Of a stretch of 64,000 nt of DNA, positions 1 to 11,400 are shown piece after piece. The position numbers were made by a program, and so were the translations under genes. A model generated the notes under the pieces. That model had not been told where the DNA came from and searched no databases. It saw nothing but the letters and a program-made list of their open reading frames with translations. The DNA is taken from NCBI RefSeq assembly GCF_031143425.1, contig NC_090448.1:531792313-531856312 (forward strand), written 5' to 3'. Source of the DNA: Pleurodeles waltl. Taxonomy: Eukaryota > Chordata > Amphibia > Caudata > Salamandridae. Position 1 is the first letter of the stretch. Each line of letters begins with the position of its first letter.

Positions 1-540
1 TCTTTGCGCATTAGTATAATCATGCAAATACTTCTCATCTAACTTAAATCTCTCTAATGACGTTAGTGCAGTAGTCTCATAAGTAGAAGTATGGTTGGCT
101 CCTTTTGCATCAAGAACAGACATTCCCACAATCAAAACTATAAACAAAATCCCACACATAATTGCCAAACCAATGCTCATATCTTTACAGTGCCTAGGAT
201 CCCTAACCTGTTTATCAAAATCAGCCATGACCTGTAAAGAATCAGAAAGCAGACGTAACTTAGAAAAACTTGCAGCAAAAATCAAAAATAGACAACTTTT
301 CTTTCACCAGTTCAGTTTCACTTCCAGGAACCCTTGTTCCGTGTCAAAAATCAGTTAGCAGCTTGTCAAATCAGGTTTCAAAAGCCAAATCAGGTTATCA
401 ATGTCTTTTCCAGTTACTTTCGACAGTCTATTTCTCAAAAATATTTCTCTCAGATTGTTTCAACAGTTCAGTTCCTCAATCCTCTTCACATTACCTTAAA
501 ATATTGACTTGGGACTTCCCTATTAAAAAAACAAAAAGAC
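1..540 (-). pseudogene. env: Endogenous retrovirus env leader fragment (copy 1, cut by window edge)
   Basis: This is the 5' part of a retroviral env region read on the minus strand. It matches 29727-30266 and 46477-47016 with only a few differences. Positions 1-285 correspond to the frame open at 29724-30011, which has one strong hydrophobic stretch expected of an envelope signal or leader segment. Upstream (286-540) the minus-strand frames hold several stops. The Harbinger element begins at 544, so the leader is split by it and its N-terminal part lies at 22505-23000. The rest of env is outside the window. Confidence 0.75.
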
Positions 541-543
541 ATA

Positions 544-590
544 GGTGGTCATTACAACCCTGGCGGACGGTGATAAAGCGGCGGTAAGAC
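544..590 (+). repeat. Harbinger left terminal inverted repeat, copy 1
   Basis: Starts GGTGGTCATTACAAC and runs into GGCGG-rich sequence. It is the imperfect inverse of 22455-22501. The same end is present at 30270 and 47020. Confidence 0.8.
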
Positions 591-954
591 CGCCAACAGG
601 CCGGCGGAAAAAAATTGCTATTACGACCGTGGCGGAAACCACCAACAAAGACAGCCACTTTAACACTCCGACCGCCACGGCGGTACAAACAAACAGCTTG
701 GCGGTCACCGCCAACAGAAAGGCGGAGGACAATGTAACTCCCACACTATTTTGACGGGCCATTCCGCCACCTTTTCCGGGGCGGATTCACCGCGGATAAA
801 AACACAGCGGAAACAGGAATACCGAAGGAAAAACGCTCACCTCTACACACCCCGCGAGCAACGAGGACGCCATGGATCCGGAACTCCAAATTCTACCTGC
901 AATAGTCTTCCTGCTCCTCTACCAGGAGCATGGACACCGGCGGCGAAGACCACG

Positions 955-1398
955 GTGAGTACTGCACCTACGACACAGGGGGGAGGGAAAAAACAGGGAC
1001 ATACACATGCAACACCCCCACCCTCACCCACTACAACACACACACTAATGCATATCAATACATCACAGTTACACCCCTCAAGCCCCCCGGAACAATACAA
1101 AGACACTAGAAAATGAGTGTAACCATTGTAATATATTAAAAGCAAGTAGGCAGAAATATATTTATACACCATGTACAAAATATATGCCAAGCATAGTAGT
1201 CCAGGTAGTGCTCTAATAAAGTCCGTGGAACACTGGGACCACACGGTATGGGCGAGGCCCACACAAGATCCCCGACCATGATGGAGAGAACACTGCAGGG
1301 GCATCAGAGAGCAACTAAACAGGCACCTCAGGGGGAGGGAAAGGGGGGCACCTCAGCCGCATGAGTGCATAACGCCAATTCCACGAGGGGGCCACATG
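955..1398. other. Start of transposase intron 1 / distal M1 3' region
   Basis: Intronic for the plus-strand transposase and downstream of M1 on the minus strand. It contains CA-rich stretches and A/T-rich sequence near 1120-1200. I see no coding sequence here. Confidence 0.4.
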
Positions 1399-1718
1399 CC
1401 CACTGTTCCATCCTGGGGAGTGCAAAGCCACAGTCTCTCAAGTCTCTACAGGGGGTGGATTGCCCACTGTTCAATCCTGGAGAGTGCAAAGCCACAGTCT
1501 CACAAGTCTCTACAAAGGGTGGTTTGCCCACTGTTCAATCCTGGGGAGTGCAAAGCCACAGTCTCTCAAGTCTCTACCGTGGGTGGTTTGCCCACTGTTC
1601 AACCCTGGGGAGTGCAAAGCCACAGTCTCACAAGTCTCTACAGTGGGTGGTTTGCCCACTGTTCAATCCTGGGGAGTGCAAAGCCACAGTCTCTCAAGTG
1701 GATGACAGTCTCCACTGG
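1399..1718. repeat. 64-bp minisatellite, five copies
   Basis: Units start at 1399, 1463, 1527, 1591 and 1655, each beginning CCCACTGTTC and containing GAGTGCAAAGCCACAG. The array lies 3' of M1. Copies 2 and 3 of the composite carry the same five units. Confidence 0.9.
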
Positions 1719-2035
1719 TTCTGGAGGGGGCATGGTGCCCAGAGTGCTTCATCCTGCTAAGGACAGAGGTAGTGGATGCCTTTCTCCACTGGTTCTGGAG
1801 GGGACATGGTGCCCAGAGTGCTTCATCCTGCTAAGGACAGAGGTAGTGGATGCCTTTCTCCACTGGTTCTGGAGGGGGCATTGTGCCCAGAGTGCTTCAT
1901 CCTGCTAAGGACTGAGGTAGTGGATGCCTTTCTCCACTGGTTCTGGCGGGGGCATGGTGCCCAGAGTGCTTCATCCTGCTAAGGACTGAGGTAGTGGATG
2001 CCTTTCTCCACTGGTTCTGTAGGGGGCTTTGTGCC
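1700..2035. repeat. 74-bp minisatellite, four to five copies
   Basis: Units containing GTAGTGGATGCCTTTCTCC recur at exactly 74-bp spacing (1769, 1843, 1917, 1991), with a partial first unit near 1700. The array abuts the 64-bp array and precedes the M1 stop codon. Confidence 0.9.
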
Positions 2036-2089
2036 CAGAGTGCATCATTCACCCTGTGATGGACTCAGCTGTGTCAGTGCCCTTGCGGC

Positions 2090-4765
2090 TCATGGGCCAG
2101 CGGTGCTTGAGACGGTGGTGCCCTGTTCAGCGGTGCTTGTGCTGGCGGTCCTGTCCTGGGCAGCTGGGCTGGTGCTGGCGGTCCTGTCCTGGGCAGCTGG
2201 GCTGGTGCTGGCGGTCCTGTCCTGGGCAGCTGGGCTTGTGCTGGCGGTCCTGTCCTGGGCAGCTGGGCTGGTGCTGGCGGTCCTGTCCTGGGCAGCTGGG
2301 CTTGTGCTGGCAGGCCTGTCCTGGGCAGGTGGGCTTGTGCTGGCGGTCCTGTCCTGGGCAGCTGGGCCTGTGCTGGCAGTGGCCTCCTGGGCAGGTGGGC
2401 TGGTGCTGGCAGTCCTGTCCTGGGCAGGTGGGCTGGTGCTGGCTTTGGTGGCTGGAGTCTTCCCCCTCTCCCGCCGGGCACTGGCCAACTTCTGATGCTT
2501 CACAGGTGGGGGACTGTCTGTGCTGTGGCTCCGTGCCATACTGGCTGCCCTGGTGGCCGGTGCACTCCAGATTCCGGTGACTACAGACACCACTGGTCCC
2601 GGAGATGTTGTGGCTGAGGTGCTAGTTGGGGACCTATGAGACAGACGGGGTGGGGGAGGAGTGGGAAAGAGGTCAAGGTTGGACAGGAAATGTTTTTTTG
2701 ACACACTGGGACGGGTAGCTGGAGGGGGTTTGGGAGTGGAGGAAGAGGTGGGGGTTGTAGGAGGTGTTCGTTTGCTGACTTTTGGTGAAGGTGCATGCGC
2801 TGGAGGCTGTCGTGAGGTGGATGGCTGTTGGGTGGGTGTGTGCCTGCGTTTGTATATCTTGGGAGGGGGCGTCACAGACACACTGGGAGAGGACACAGGG
2901 GACATGTGAATGGTAGTAGGGGTGGTGACTGCACGTGAGCGGGGTGTGGTGGTGGGTGTGCTGGAGAGGGACGTAGTGGCTGTAGAGTTAGTGCATGCAG
3001 GTGTGAGTGTAGACGAGACAGGGAGGGAGGAGGGAGACAAGGAGGAGGGGGACACAGTGGAGGTAGTGGATGTTGGTGTGTCTGCATGTGTGTGATGCTT
3101 GCGTTAGTGCCTGTGGGATGTGTGGTGCTTATGTTTGCCTGAGCTTCCCTTGTGTGTTGACGTGTGTGCATGATGGTCTGTAGGTGTGCTTGGGATAGGC
3201 TGAGGTACAGGGGATTGGGTCGGGGTGGAGGAAGTTGGAGGGGGGAGGCTAGACACAGGGACAATGGCTGCCGTCAGTGCTGAGGCCAGAGTCTGAAAAG
3301 CTCGCTGTAGGGCCACCTGACCAGAATGAATGCCCTCCCGGAATGCATTGGTTTGTTGCAACTGCCTTTCTACACCCTGGATGGCATTCAAAATGGTAGA
3401 CTGCCCAACAGTGAGAGACCTGAGGATGTCAATGACCTCCTCACTGAGGGCAGCAGGGGTGACTGGGGCAGGGCCTGAGGTGCCTGGGGCTAAGGTGATG
3501 CCCACCCTCCCAGGTGAGCGGGCACGGGCGAAGGCTGAGGGGCTGCTGGGAGGGCGGTGCTGGAAGGGGTGGTTGTGGCTGTACCTGTAGATGGGGGTGG
3601 CACAGATGTTTCCGCCACTACAAGGGAGCTCCCATCAGAGGACGAGTCCGTGTCACTGGTCTCAGCTCCTGTCCCCGCTGTGGAGCTCCCCTCGCACTCC
3701 GTCCCACTGGTGAAGTCCGAGTCCGTAGTGTGGCCCGCCATGGCCATGTGGGATGCAGCCCCCTGGTGCTCCGGTGCCACTGCTCCTCCGCCTGATGATG
3801 CTAATGCACACAAGAACAGGGAGACCACAAAAAGGGGGGGGGGCGACAGAAGAAAGACATGTTGAGTGCATGCATTACCGCTCCCGTTGGCGGACACGAC
3901 AGACACAGAAGCCCCCTGCACTACACCGCGCTCTTGGGCTCCACTGTTCAATTCCTGGGAAATGGCCTACACGGCTATGGACGACATCTGCACACGTAGA
4001 TGACACAGGGGCATGACTAGGTGTACTTGGCACTCTACAGAGGTGGGGTGGGGTGCCACATGGCCTGCATTACGGAGGAACCTTGCCTACGGAACTCGCC
4101 CTGGCCTAGGGAAACCCACAGCCCACCTCCCCCACCCAGACCCCTCCACTGCGCGCAAAGTCAGCAGAATGAGAGTGTACTCACCCCCTTGTTGCTGCTG
4201 TGATGCCCTCAAGCGCCCATCCAACTCCGGGTAGGCCACCGCCAGGATCCTGAACATCAGAGGGGTCATGGTGCGACGGGCACCCCTCCCACGTTGGGAG
4301 GCCATTCCCAGCTGAGCCTCGGCCGTCTTCTTGCTCCAGCGGCAAATGTCCTCCCATCTTTTCCGGCAGTGGGTGCTCCGTCTGTGGTAGACCCCCAGGG
4401 TCCGGACGTCCTTGGCGATGGCACGCCAAATATGTTTTTTCTGGTGGGTGCTGACCTACATGAAATGTTCAGGGGGAAGAGTAAGTTATTACCAACTGCA
4501 CCGTCAAAGTGATTGGCCCCCATCCCTACCCTTGCCATGTGGCACATGCATTCACCGTCATTTCATGCACGCCGCACTCTCCCCCCTTCCTTCTTACATC
4601 CAGCCCTCTCCACACAGGCACAGCCCACACATCATGCTCCCTGTGTACTTACCTGTTTGTCTGGAGGACCGCAGAGTAGCGTGTACTGGGGGAGGACTCC
4701 ATCCACGAGTTTTCCAACTCCTCCGATGTGAAGGCAGGGGCCCTTTCCCCAGACACTCGAGCCAT
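2090..4765 (-). pseudogene. Harbinger Myb/SANT-like gene M1, copy 1 (three exons, broken)
   Basis: A likely DNA-binding partner of the Harbinger transposase. Exon 1 is 4653-4765 (ATG at 4765, donor GTAAGT), exon 2 is 4185-4455 (donor GTGAGT) and exon 3 is 3791-2090. Exons 1 and 2 encode a Myb/SANT-like domain with a basic third helix (RRSTHCRKRWED). Exon 3 has a predicted helical segment (SEEVIDILRSL to QLQQTNAF) and then a long Ser/Thr/Pro-rich tail ending in 11-residue repeats. Breaks here are a 1-base loss in exon 1, a 1-base loss near 3520 and a stop near 3107. Copy 2 lacks these three but has others. The whole gene lies antisense inside transposase intron 1. Confidence 0.8.
2120..2447. 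repeat. 33-bp coding minisatellite in the M1 tail, about ten units
   Basis: Tandem 33-bp units, CTGTCCTGGGCAGCTGGGCT plus a variable remainder, each encode about 11 residues (AAQDRTASTSP) on the minus strand. Because the period is divisible by three, unit gain or loss keeps the frame. Copy 2 has one unit fewer. Confidence 0.88.
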
Positions 4766-5000
4766 TGTCTCTTCCAGACTGAGGTCACAGCAGCACTTGC
4801 AGTGTACATCCTCTCCTGTCGAAGATCAGGTATCGAGTGATTTAACAGATAGAAAATGGCGGTCACGTCCGCGGCGGTGGGTACCGTCACCGCCGGTGTA
4901 CATCGTCATTGGCTCCTGGGACCCATAGGGTCCAATGTTAACCAATGCAGCATTGCGCTGCGGTCTTCAACCGCCTACCGCGACGGTGTACAACGTCCCC
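4766..5000. promoter_or_regulatory. Putative M1 promoter region, copy 1
   Basis: Directly upstream of the M1 start on the minus strand. It is GGCGG/CCGCC-rich, with an ATTGG (CCAAT on the minus strand) near 4908 and a CCAAT near 4939. Promoter activity is inferred from position only; no clear TATA box is seen. Confidence 0.35.
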
Positions 5001-5841
5001 GTCATGCCAAGGAGTTTCACACACACTCCTGAGACCTTACTCTGTGTCTCTTCTATACCTTATACCTCTACATGAGACGGAGGGCTTACATGTCCTTTTT
5101 CTCTACATACACGCCAGCTTAATTATCGGGGTGCAAGACACAGCGCCCCCAACACAAGAATTTACCCAAAAGAACTGTTTTGTTTATAGATCGCACCGTA
5201 AAAGGTTTTGGATCCATACGTGCTGACTAATGAGTACTCCCTCACGAAGACTCGGTTATAATAGTGTTTTGCCCCCGTCACGTGATTCCCACTACTCTTT
5301 CTCTGTTGATCCTACATTATCTTGAAGAGTTTTACTTGATTAGGATAAGCCATCTATTCATGTTAACACCTTACTTATATTTTGCCCTGAGGAAGTCAAT
5401 GAGATTAATTTCTCGGAGACGAAACACGTGTTGGCTGTTGGATGTTGTTGTGATAACCACATATGGAATCTTTCTGATGTGATGAACATGTATGAAAACC
5501 TCGCACAAGAATAAAAACACTGAACTTTAACTCTGTTTGGATTATATATTGATTTTCCGAAGACCAGGAACCTAACTGTACAGACTCTTATCTTATTTCA
5601 TACGAGTGCCCTGACTTTTTGAGCCAGCGCAGGTACCTCACTTCCCATTGTCCCACTTTACAGGTCAGGCATCCTCCATTTCAGGGGCCCACATGCCTTC
5701 ATTTTCAACTGCGTCACACATACCTAGGCCTAGACTCAACACACATACAGGCCACTTTTTGTGTATGAATGGTGTTCTGTGTAAACTGTGGGTACGTACC
5801 TCTGAGTTGTTTGACTCTGTGCTCGCTGTTGTCCTTCATAG
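5001..5841 (+). other. Rest of transposase intron 1
   Basis: No open frame here resembles a known protein. It holds the hammerhead-like motif at 5384-5436. An open frame runs from 5648 into exon 2, but its upstream part does not look like transposase, so I place the exon start at the acceptor ending 5841. Confidence 0.4.
5384..5436 (+). ncRNA. Hammerhead-ribozyme-like motif (non-canonical), copy 1
   Basis: The order is GCC, CTGAGGA, a GTC/GAC-closed hairpin with inner GAGA/TCTC pairs, GAAA, the palindrome ACACGTGT, then TGGC, which can pair with the first GCC. This resembles a type I hammerhead (CTGANGA ... GAAA ... stem III ... stem I). An extra A after the CTGANGA box and a loop-less stem III are departures; a weak stem III would require a dimer. 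Activity is unproven. Confidence 0.3.
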
Positions 5842-6975
5842 GCACCGTCCGCTGGGACATGTTAGGAGGTGGCGGCATCCTCCGGTGTACCGACCGTTGG
5901 TGGACCTGTCGACAATGGAGGAAAGACATGTGATTATCACATACAGGCTTGACCGTGCCACAATCCAGGAACTGTGTACCCGGTTGGACCAAGACCTGAT
6001 GTCAGCAATCCGCCATCCCACAGGAATCCGCCCTCAAGTGCAGGTGCTGTCAGTGTTCCATTTCCTTGCAAGTGGGTCATTTCAAACAACAGTGGCCATA
6101 GCATCAGGGATGTCCCAGCCTATGTTTTCCAACGTTTTGTCCAGAGTGTTGTCTGCCCTTCTGAAACACATGCGGAGCTACATCGTTTTCCCTCAGGTGG
6201 AGGATTTACCTACAGTGAAAGGTGATTTCTATGCCCTGGGACATATCCCCAACATCATAGGTGCCATTGATGGGACCCATGTGGCTTTGGTACCACCCCA
6301 CAGGAGTGAACAGGTGTACAGAAACCGGATGAGTTATCATTCAATGAATGTACAGATGGTATGTTTGGCAGACCAGTACATCTCCCATGTGAATGCCATG
6401 TTCCCTGGCTCAGTGCATGACGCCTACATCCTGCGGAATAGCAGCATCCCTTATGTGATGGGTCAACTCCAGAGGCACTGTGTGTGGCTATTAGGAGAGC
6501 ACCTGGAAGCAAGACAGTTGGAATGGTTGTCTGGGTCTGGGGATATCCCTACAGGTTAGTGCGTGTCTAACAGTTGTCCCTCGCCATTTGCAGGTGACTC
6601 TGGTTACCCCAACCTGTCATGGCTACTGACCCCAGTGAGGAATCCCAGGACAAGGGCAGAGGAACGCTACAATGAGGCCCATGGGCAAACTAGGAGGGTG
6701 ATCGAGCGGACCTCCGGCCTCCTGAAGGCCAGGTTCCGTGCCTCCATATGACAGGTGGATCCCTATTCTACTCACCAAAGAAGGTGTGCCAGATCATTGT
6801 GGCCTGCTGTATGCTTCACAACTTGGCTTTGTGACGACAGGTGCCTTTTCTGCAGGAGGATGGTCCAGATGGCGGTGTTGTGGCAGCTGTGGAGCCTGTG
6901 GACAGTGAAGATGAGGAAGCAGAGGAAGAAGACATGAACAACAGAGACTCAGTGATCCAGCAATATTTCCAGTGA

Positions 6976-7393
6976 AACACAGGTAAGAGTACAGACCTGC
7001 CTACTACATGTACTTAAACACTACTGTCTGTCGTTTTCACCCAGTGTATGGTCACTGAGTTGTCACTTTCCCTTACGATTTCACAGATGTGGGTCCCACT
7101 GTGTGACATCTGCTTAGATTCCTCATGGACTAGAGCTGTGTGACATAGGTATGTTGACATTACAATTGAAAGAGCATTTTGTCACTGTAATTGCTAATAC
7201 ACTATTTTGAAAACACAGACAGACTCCAGATTGTTTTGTGCTTTAAGTGTGTTTATTTAAGTGCTCAATATTGGAGGGGGTAGTAAAATGGTGACGGGTG
7301 ATGGCGGAGGAATGTCCATGGCAGAGTCCAGTCCATTGGTCTCACAGGTGCATTGCCCACATGGGCATAGGAAGTGGAGCTGGGGCAGTTTAA
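6976..7393. other. Convergent 3' region between transposase and M2, left of the piggyBac
   Basis: No coding sequence beyond the transposase stop. It contains TTTATT at 7252-7257, an AATAAA on the minus strand that serves as the likely M2 poly(A) signal. TTAA at 7390-7393 is the left piggyBac target copy. Confidence 0.55.
7252..7257 (-). terminator. Probable M2 poly(A) signal, displaced in copy 1
   Basis: AATAAA on the minus strand. In copy 2 the same signal lies 187 bp past the M2 stop. Here the 12.9-kb piggyBac separates it from M2. Confidence 0.5.
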
Positions 7394-7411
7394 CCCCTTC
7401 GCTGCCAGGCC
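7394..7411 (+). repeat. piggyBac left terminal inverted repeat
   Basis: CCCCTTCGCTGCC directly after TTAA. The right end reads CCCCTTCTGTGCC on the minus strand. Confidence 0.8.
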
Positions 7412-8459
7412 TTTTCCCCCTCCTGTGCCGAGCCTTTTTTTGGCTATTTGGAGCAGTTCGCGCTTAGGCCCTCATAACTTTTTGTTCACATAAGCTACCC
7501 ATGCCAAATTTGCGTCCTTTTTTTCCAACATCCTAGGGATTCTAGAGGTACCCAGACTTTGTGGGTTCCCCAGAAGGAGGCCAAGAAATTAGCCAAAAAA
7601 CAGTGAAAATTTCATTTTTTTAAAAAAATTTGGAAAAATGGGCTGCAGAAGAAGGCTTGTGGTTTTTTCCCTGAAAAGGGCATCAACAAAGGGTTTGCGG
7701 TGATAAAATCACCAGCTTCCCAGCTTTCAGGAACAGGCAGACTTGAATCAGAAAACCCAATTTTTCAACCCAATTTTGGCATTTTACTGGGACATACCCC
7801 ATTTTTACGATTTTTTGTGCTTTCAGCCTCCTTCCAGTCAGTGACAGAAATGGGCATGAAACCAACGCTGGATCCCATAAACCGCAACATTTCTGAAAAG
7901 TAGACAAAATTCTGAATTCAGCAAGGGGTAATTTGTGTAGATCCTACAAGGGTTTCCTACAGAAAATAGCAACTGAAAAAGAAAAATATTGAAATTGAGG
8001 TGAAAAAACATCAATTTTTCTCTAAGTTTTACTCTGTAACTTTTTCCTGCAATGTCAGATTTTCGAAAGCAATATACCGTTACGTCTGCTGGACTCTTCT
8101 GGTTGCGGGGATATATAGGGCTTGTAGGTTCATCAAGAACTCTAGGTACCCAGAGCCAATAAATGACCTGCACCCTGCAGTGGGTTTTCATTCTATGCCG
8201 GGTATACAGCAATTCATTTGCTGAAATATAAAGAGTAAAAAATAGCTATCAAGAAAACCTTTGTATTTCCAAAATGGGCACAAGATAAGGTGTTGAGAAG
8301 CAGTGGTTATTTGCACATCTCTGAATTCCGGGCTGCCCATACTAGCATGTGAATTACCGGGCATTTCTCAAATAGACGTCTTTTTTACACACTGTCTTAC
8401 ATTTGGAAGGGAAAAATGTAGAGAAAGACAAGGGGCAATAACACTTGTTTTGCTATTCT
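7412..8459. other. piggyBac left arm, non-coding
   Basis: A/T-rich sequence with T and A runs and no supported gene. The last few hundred bases resemble diverged units of the array that follows (CTCTAGGTACCCAGAGCC and similar words). Confidence 0.5.
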
Positions 8460-11400
8460 ATGTTCCCCCAAGTCTCCCGATAAAAATGATACCTCACTTG
8501 TGTGGGTAGGCCTAGCGCCCGCGACAGGAAACGCACCAAAGCGCAACGTGGACACATCACAGAAAACAGACCTGTTTTTAGCAAAGTGCCTACCTGTAGA
8601 TTTTGGCCTCTAGCTCAGCCGCCACCTAGGGAAACCTACCAAACCTGTGCATTTCTGAAAACTAGAGACCTAGGGGAATCCAAGATGGGGTGATTTGTGT
8701 GGCTCGGACCAGGTTCTGTTACCCAGAATCCTTTGCAAACCTCAAAATTTGGCTAAAAAAACACATGTTCCTCACATTTCTGTGGCAGAAAGTTCTGGAA
8801 TCTGAGAGGAGCCACAAATTTCCTTCCACCCAGCGTTCCCCCACGTCTCCCGATAAAAATGATACCTCACTTGTGTGGGTAGGCCTAGCGCCCGCAACAG
8901 GAAACACCCCAAAGCGCAATGTGGACACATCACAGAAAACAGACCTGTTTTTAGCAAAGTGCCTACCTGTAGATTTTGGCCTCTAGCTCAGCCGCCACCT
9001 AGGGAAACCTACCAAACCTGTGCATTTCTGAAAACTAGAGACCTAGGGGAATCCAAGATGGGGTGATTTGTGTGGCTCGGACCAGGTTCTGTTACCCAGA
9101 ATCCTTTGCAAAGCTCAAAAATTGGCTAAAAAAACACATGTTCCTCACATTTCTGTGGCAGAAAGTGCTGGAATCTGAGAGGAGCCACAAATGTCCTTCC
9201 ACCCAGCGTTCCCCCACGTCTCCCGATAAAAATGATACCTCACATGTGTGGGTAGGCCTAGCGCCCGCGACAGGAAACGCCCCAAAGCGCAACGTGGACA
9301 CATCACAGAAAACAGACCTGTTTTTAGCAAAGTGCCTACCTGTAGATTTTGGCCTCTAGCTCAGCCGCCACCTAGGGAAACCTACCAAACCTGTGCATTT
9401 CTGAAAACTAGAGACCTAGGGGAATCCAAGATGGGGTGATTTGTGTGGCTCGGACCAGGTTCTGTTACCCAGAATCCTTTGCAAAGCTCAAAAATTGGCT
9501 AAAAAAACACATGTTCCTCACATTTCTGTGGCAGAAAGTTCTGGAATCTGAAAGGAGCCACAAATTTCCTTCCACCCAGCGTTCCCCCACGTCTCCCGAT
9601 AAAAATGATACCTCACTTGTGTGGGTAGGCCTAGCGCCCGCGACAGGAAACGCCCCAAAGCGCAACGTGGACACATCACAGAAAACAGACCTGTTTTTAG
9701 CAAAGTGCCTACCTGTAGATTTTGGCCTCTAGCTCAGCCGCCACCTAGGGAAACCTACCAAACCTGTGCATTTCTGAAAACTAGAGACCTAGGGGAATCC
9801 AAGGAGGGGTGACTGGCGGGGCTCGGACCAGGTTCTGTTACCCAGAATCCTTTGCAAACCTCATATTTTGGCTAAAAAAACGCATTTTCCTCACATTTGA
9901 GTGACAGAAAGTTCTGGAATCTGAGAGGAGCCACAAATTTCCTTCCACCCAGCGTTCCCCCAAGTCTCCCGATAAAAATGATACCTCACTTGAGTGGGTA
10001 GGCCTAGCGCCCGCGACAGGAAACGCCCCAAAGCGCAACGTGGACACCACCAAAATTTTGGAAGAAAACAGAGGTGTTTTTTGCGAAGTGACTACCTGCA
10101 GATTTTGGCCTCTAGCTCAGCCGGCACCTAGGGAAACATACCAAACCTGTACATTTCTGAAAACTAGAGACCTAGGGGAATCCAAGGAGGGGTGACTGGC
10201 GGGGCTCGGACCAGGTTCTGTTACCCAGAATCCTTAGCAAAGCTCAAAAATTGGCTAAAAAAACACATGTTCCTCACATTTCTGTGGCAGAAAGTTCTGG
10301 AATCTGAGAGGAGCCACAAATTTCCTTCCACCCAGCGTTCCCCCACGTCTCCCGATAAAAATGATACCTCACTTGTGTGGGTAGGCCTAGCGCCCGCGAC
10401 AGGAAACGCCCCAAAGCGCAACGTGGACACATCACAGAAAACAGACCTGTTTTTAGCAAAGTGCCTACCTGTAGATTTTGGCCTCTAGCTCAGCCGCCAC
10501 CTAGGGAAACCTACCAAACCTGTGCATTTCTGAAAACTAGAGACCTAGGGGAATCCAAGGAGGGGTGACTGGCGGGGCTCGGACCAGGTTCTGTTACCCA
10601 GAATCCTTTGCAAAGCTCAAAAATTGGCTAAAAAAACACATGTTCCTCACATTTCTGTGGCAGAAAGTTCTGGAATCTGGGAGGAGCCACAAATTTCCTT
10701 CCACCCAGCGTTCCCCCAAGTCTCCCGATAAAAATGATACCTCACTTGCGTGGGTAGGCCTAGCGCCCGCGACAGGAAACGCCCCAAAGCGCAACGTGGA
10801 CACCACCAAAATTTTGGAAGAAAACAGACCTGTTTTTAGCGAAGTGCCTACCTGTAGATTTTGGCCTGTAGCTCAGCCGCCACCTAGGGAAACCTACCAA
10901 ACCTGTGCATTTCTGAAAACTAGAGACCTAGGGGAATCCAAGGAGGGGTGACTGGCGGGGCTCGGACCAGGTTCTGTTACCCAGAATCCTTTGCAAAGCT
11001 CAAAAATTGGCTAAAAAAACACATGTTCCTCACATTTCTGTGGCAGAAAGTTCTGGAATCTGAGAGGAGCCACAAATTTCCTTCCACCCAGCGTTCCCCC
11101 ACGTCTCCCGATAAAAATTATACCTCACTTGTGTGGGTAGGCCTAGCGCCCGCGACAGGAAACGCCCCAAAGCGCAACGTGGACACATCACAGAAAACAG
11201 ACCTGTTTTTAGCAAAGTGCCTACCTGTAGATTTTGGCCTCTAGCTCAGCCGCCACCTAGGGAAATCTACCAAACCTGTGCATTTCTGAAAACTAGAGAC
11301 CTAGGGGAATCCAAGGAGGGGTGACTGGCGGGGCTCGGACCAGGTTCTGTTACCCAGAATCCTTTGCAAAGCTCAAAAATTGGCTAAAAAAATACATGTT

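Larger units (their letters stand above)
872..6975 (+). pseudogene. HARBI1-like Harbinger transposase, copy 1 (three exons, broken)
   Basis: This would be the nuclease that cuts and moves the Harbinger element. Exon 1 (872-954) starts at an ATG in a strong initiation context (GCCATGG) and ends at GTGAGT. Exon 2 (5842-6554) follows a pyrimidine-rich acceptor and joins in frame. A 39-bp intron separates exon 3 (6594-6975). Predicted length is about 392 residues, near the family norm. Likely catalytic acids are D171 (in AIDGTH), D221 (in PGSVHDA) and E303 (in IERTSG). Two lesions break it: a 1-base deletion near 6738 and a TGA at 6832-6834 that looks like a decayed CGA. Both are shared with copy 2, so they predate the duplication. 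The 4.9-kb first intron contains the antisense gene M1. Confidence 0.85.

Noticed and set aside
1365..2580. Plus-strand open frames (131-183 residues) over the minisatellites
   Set aside because: Repeat units without stops give long frames. The minus-strand frame over the 33-bp array continues into a Myb-like gene, so the plus-strand frames are shadows.
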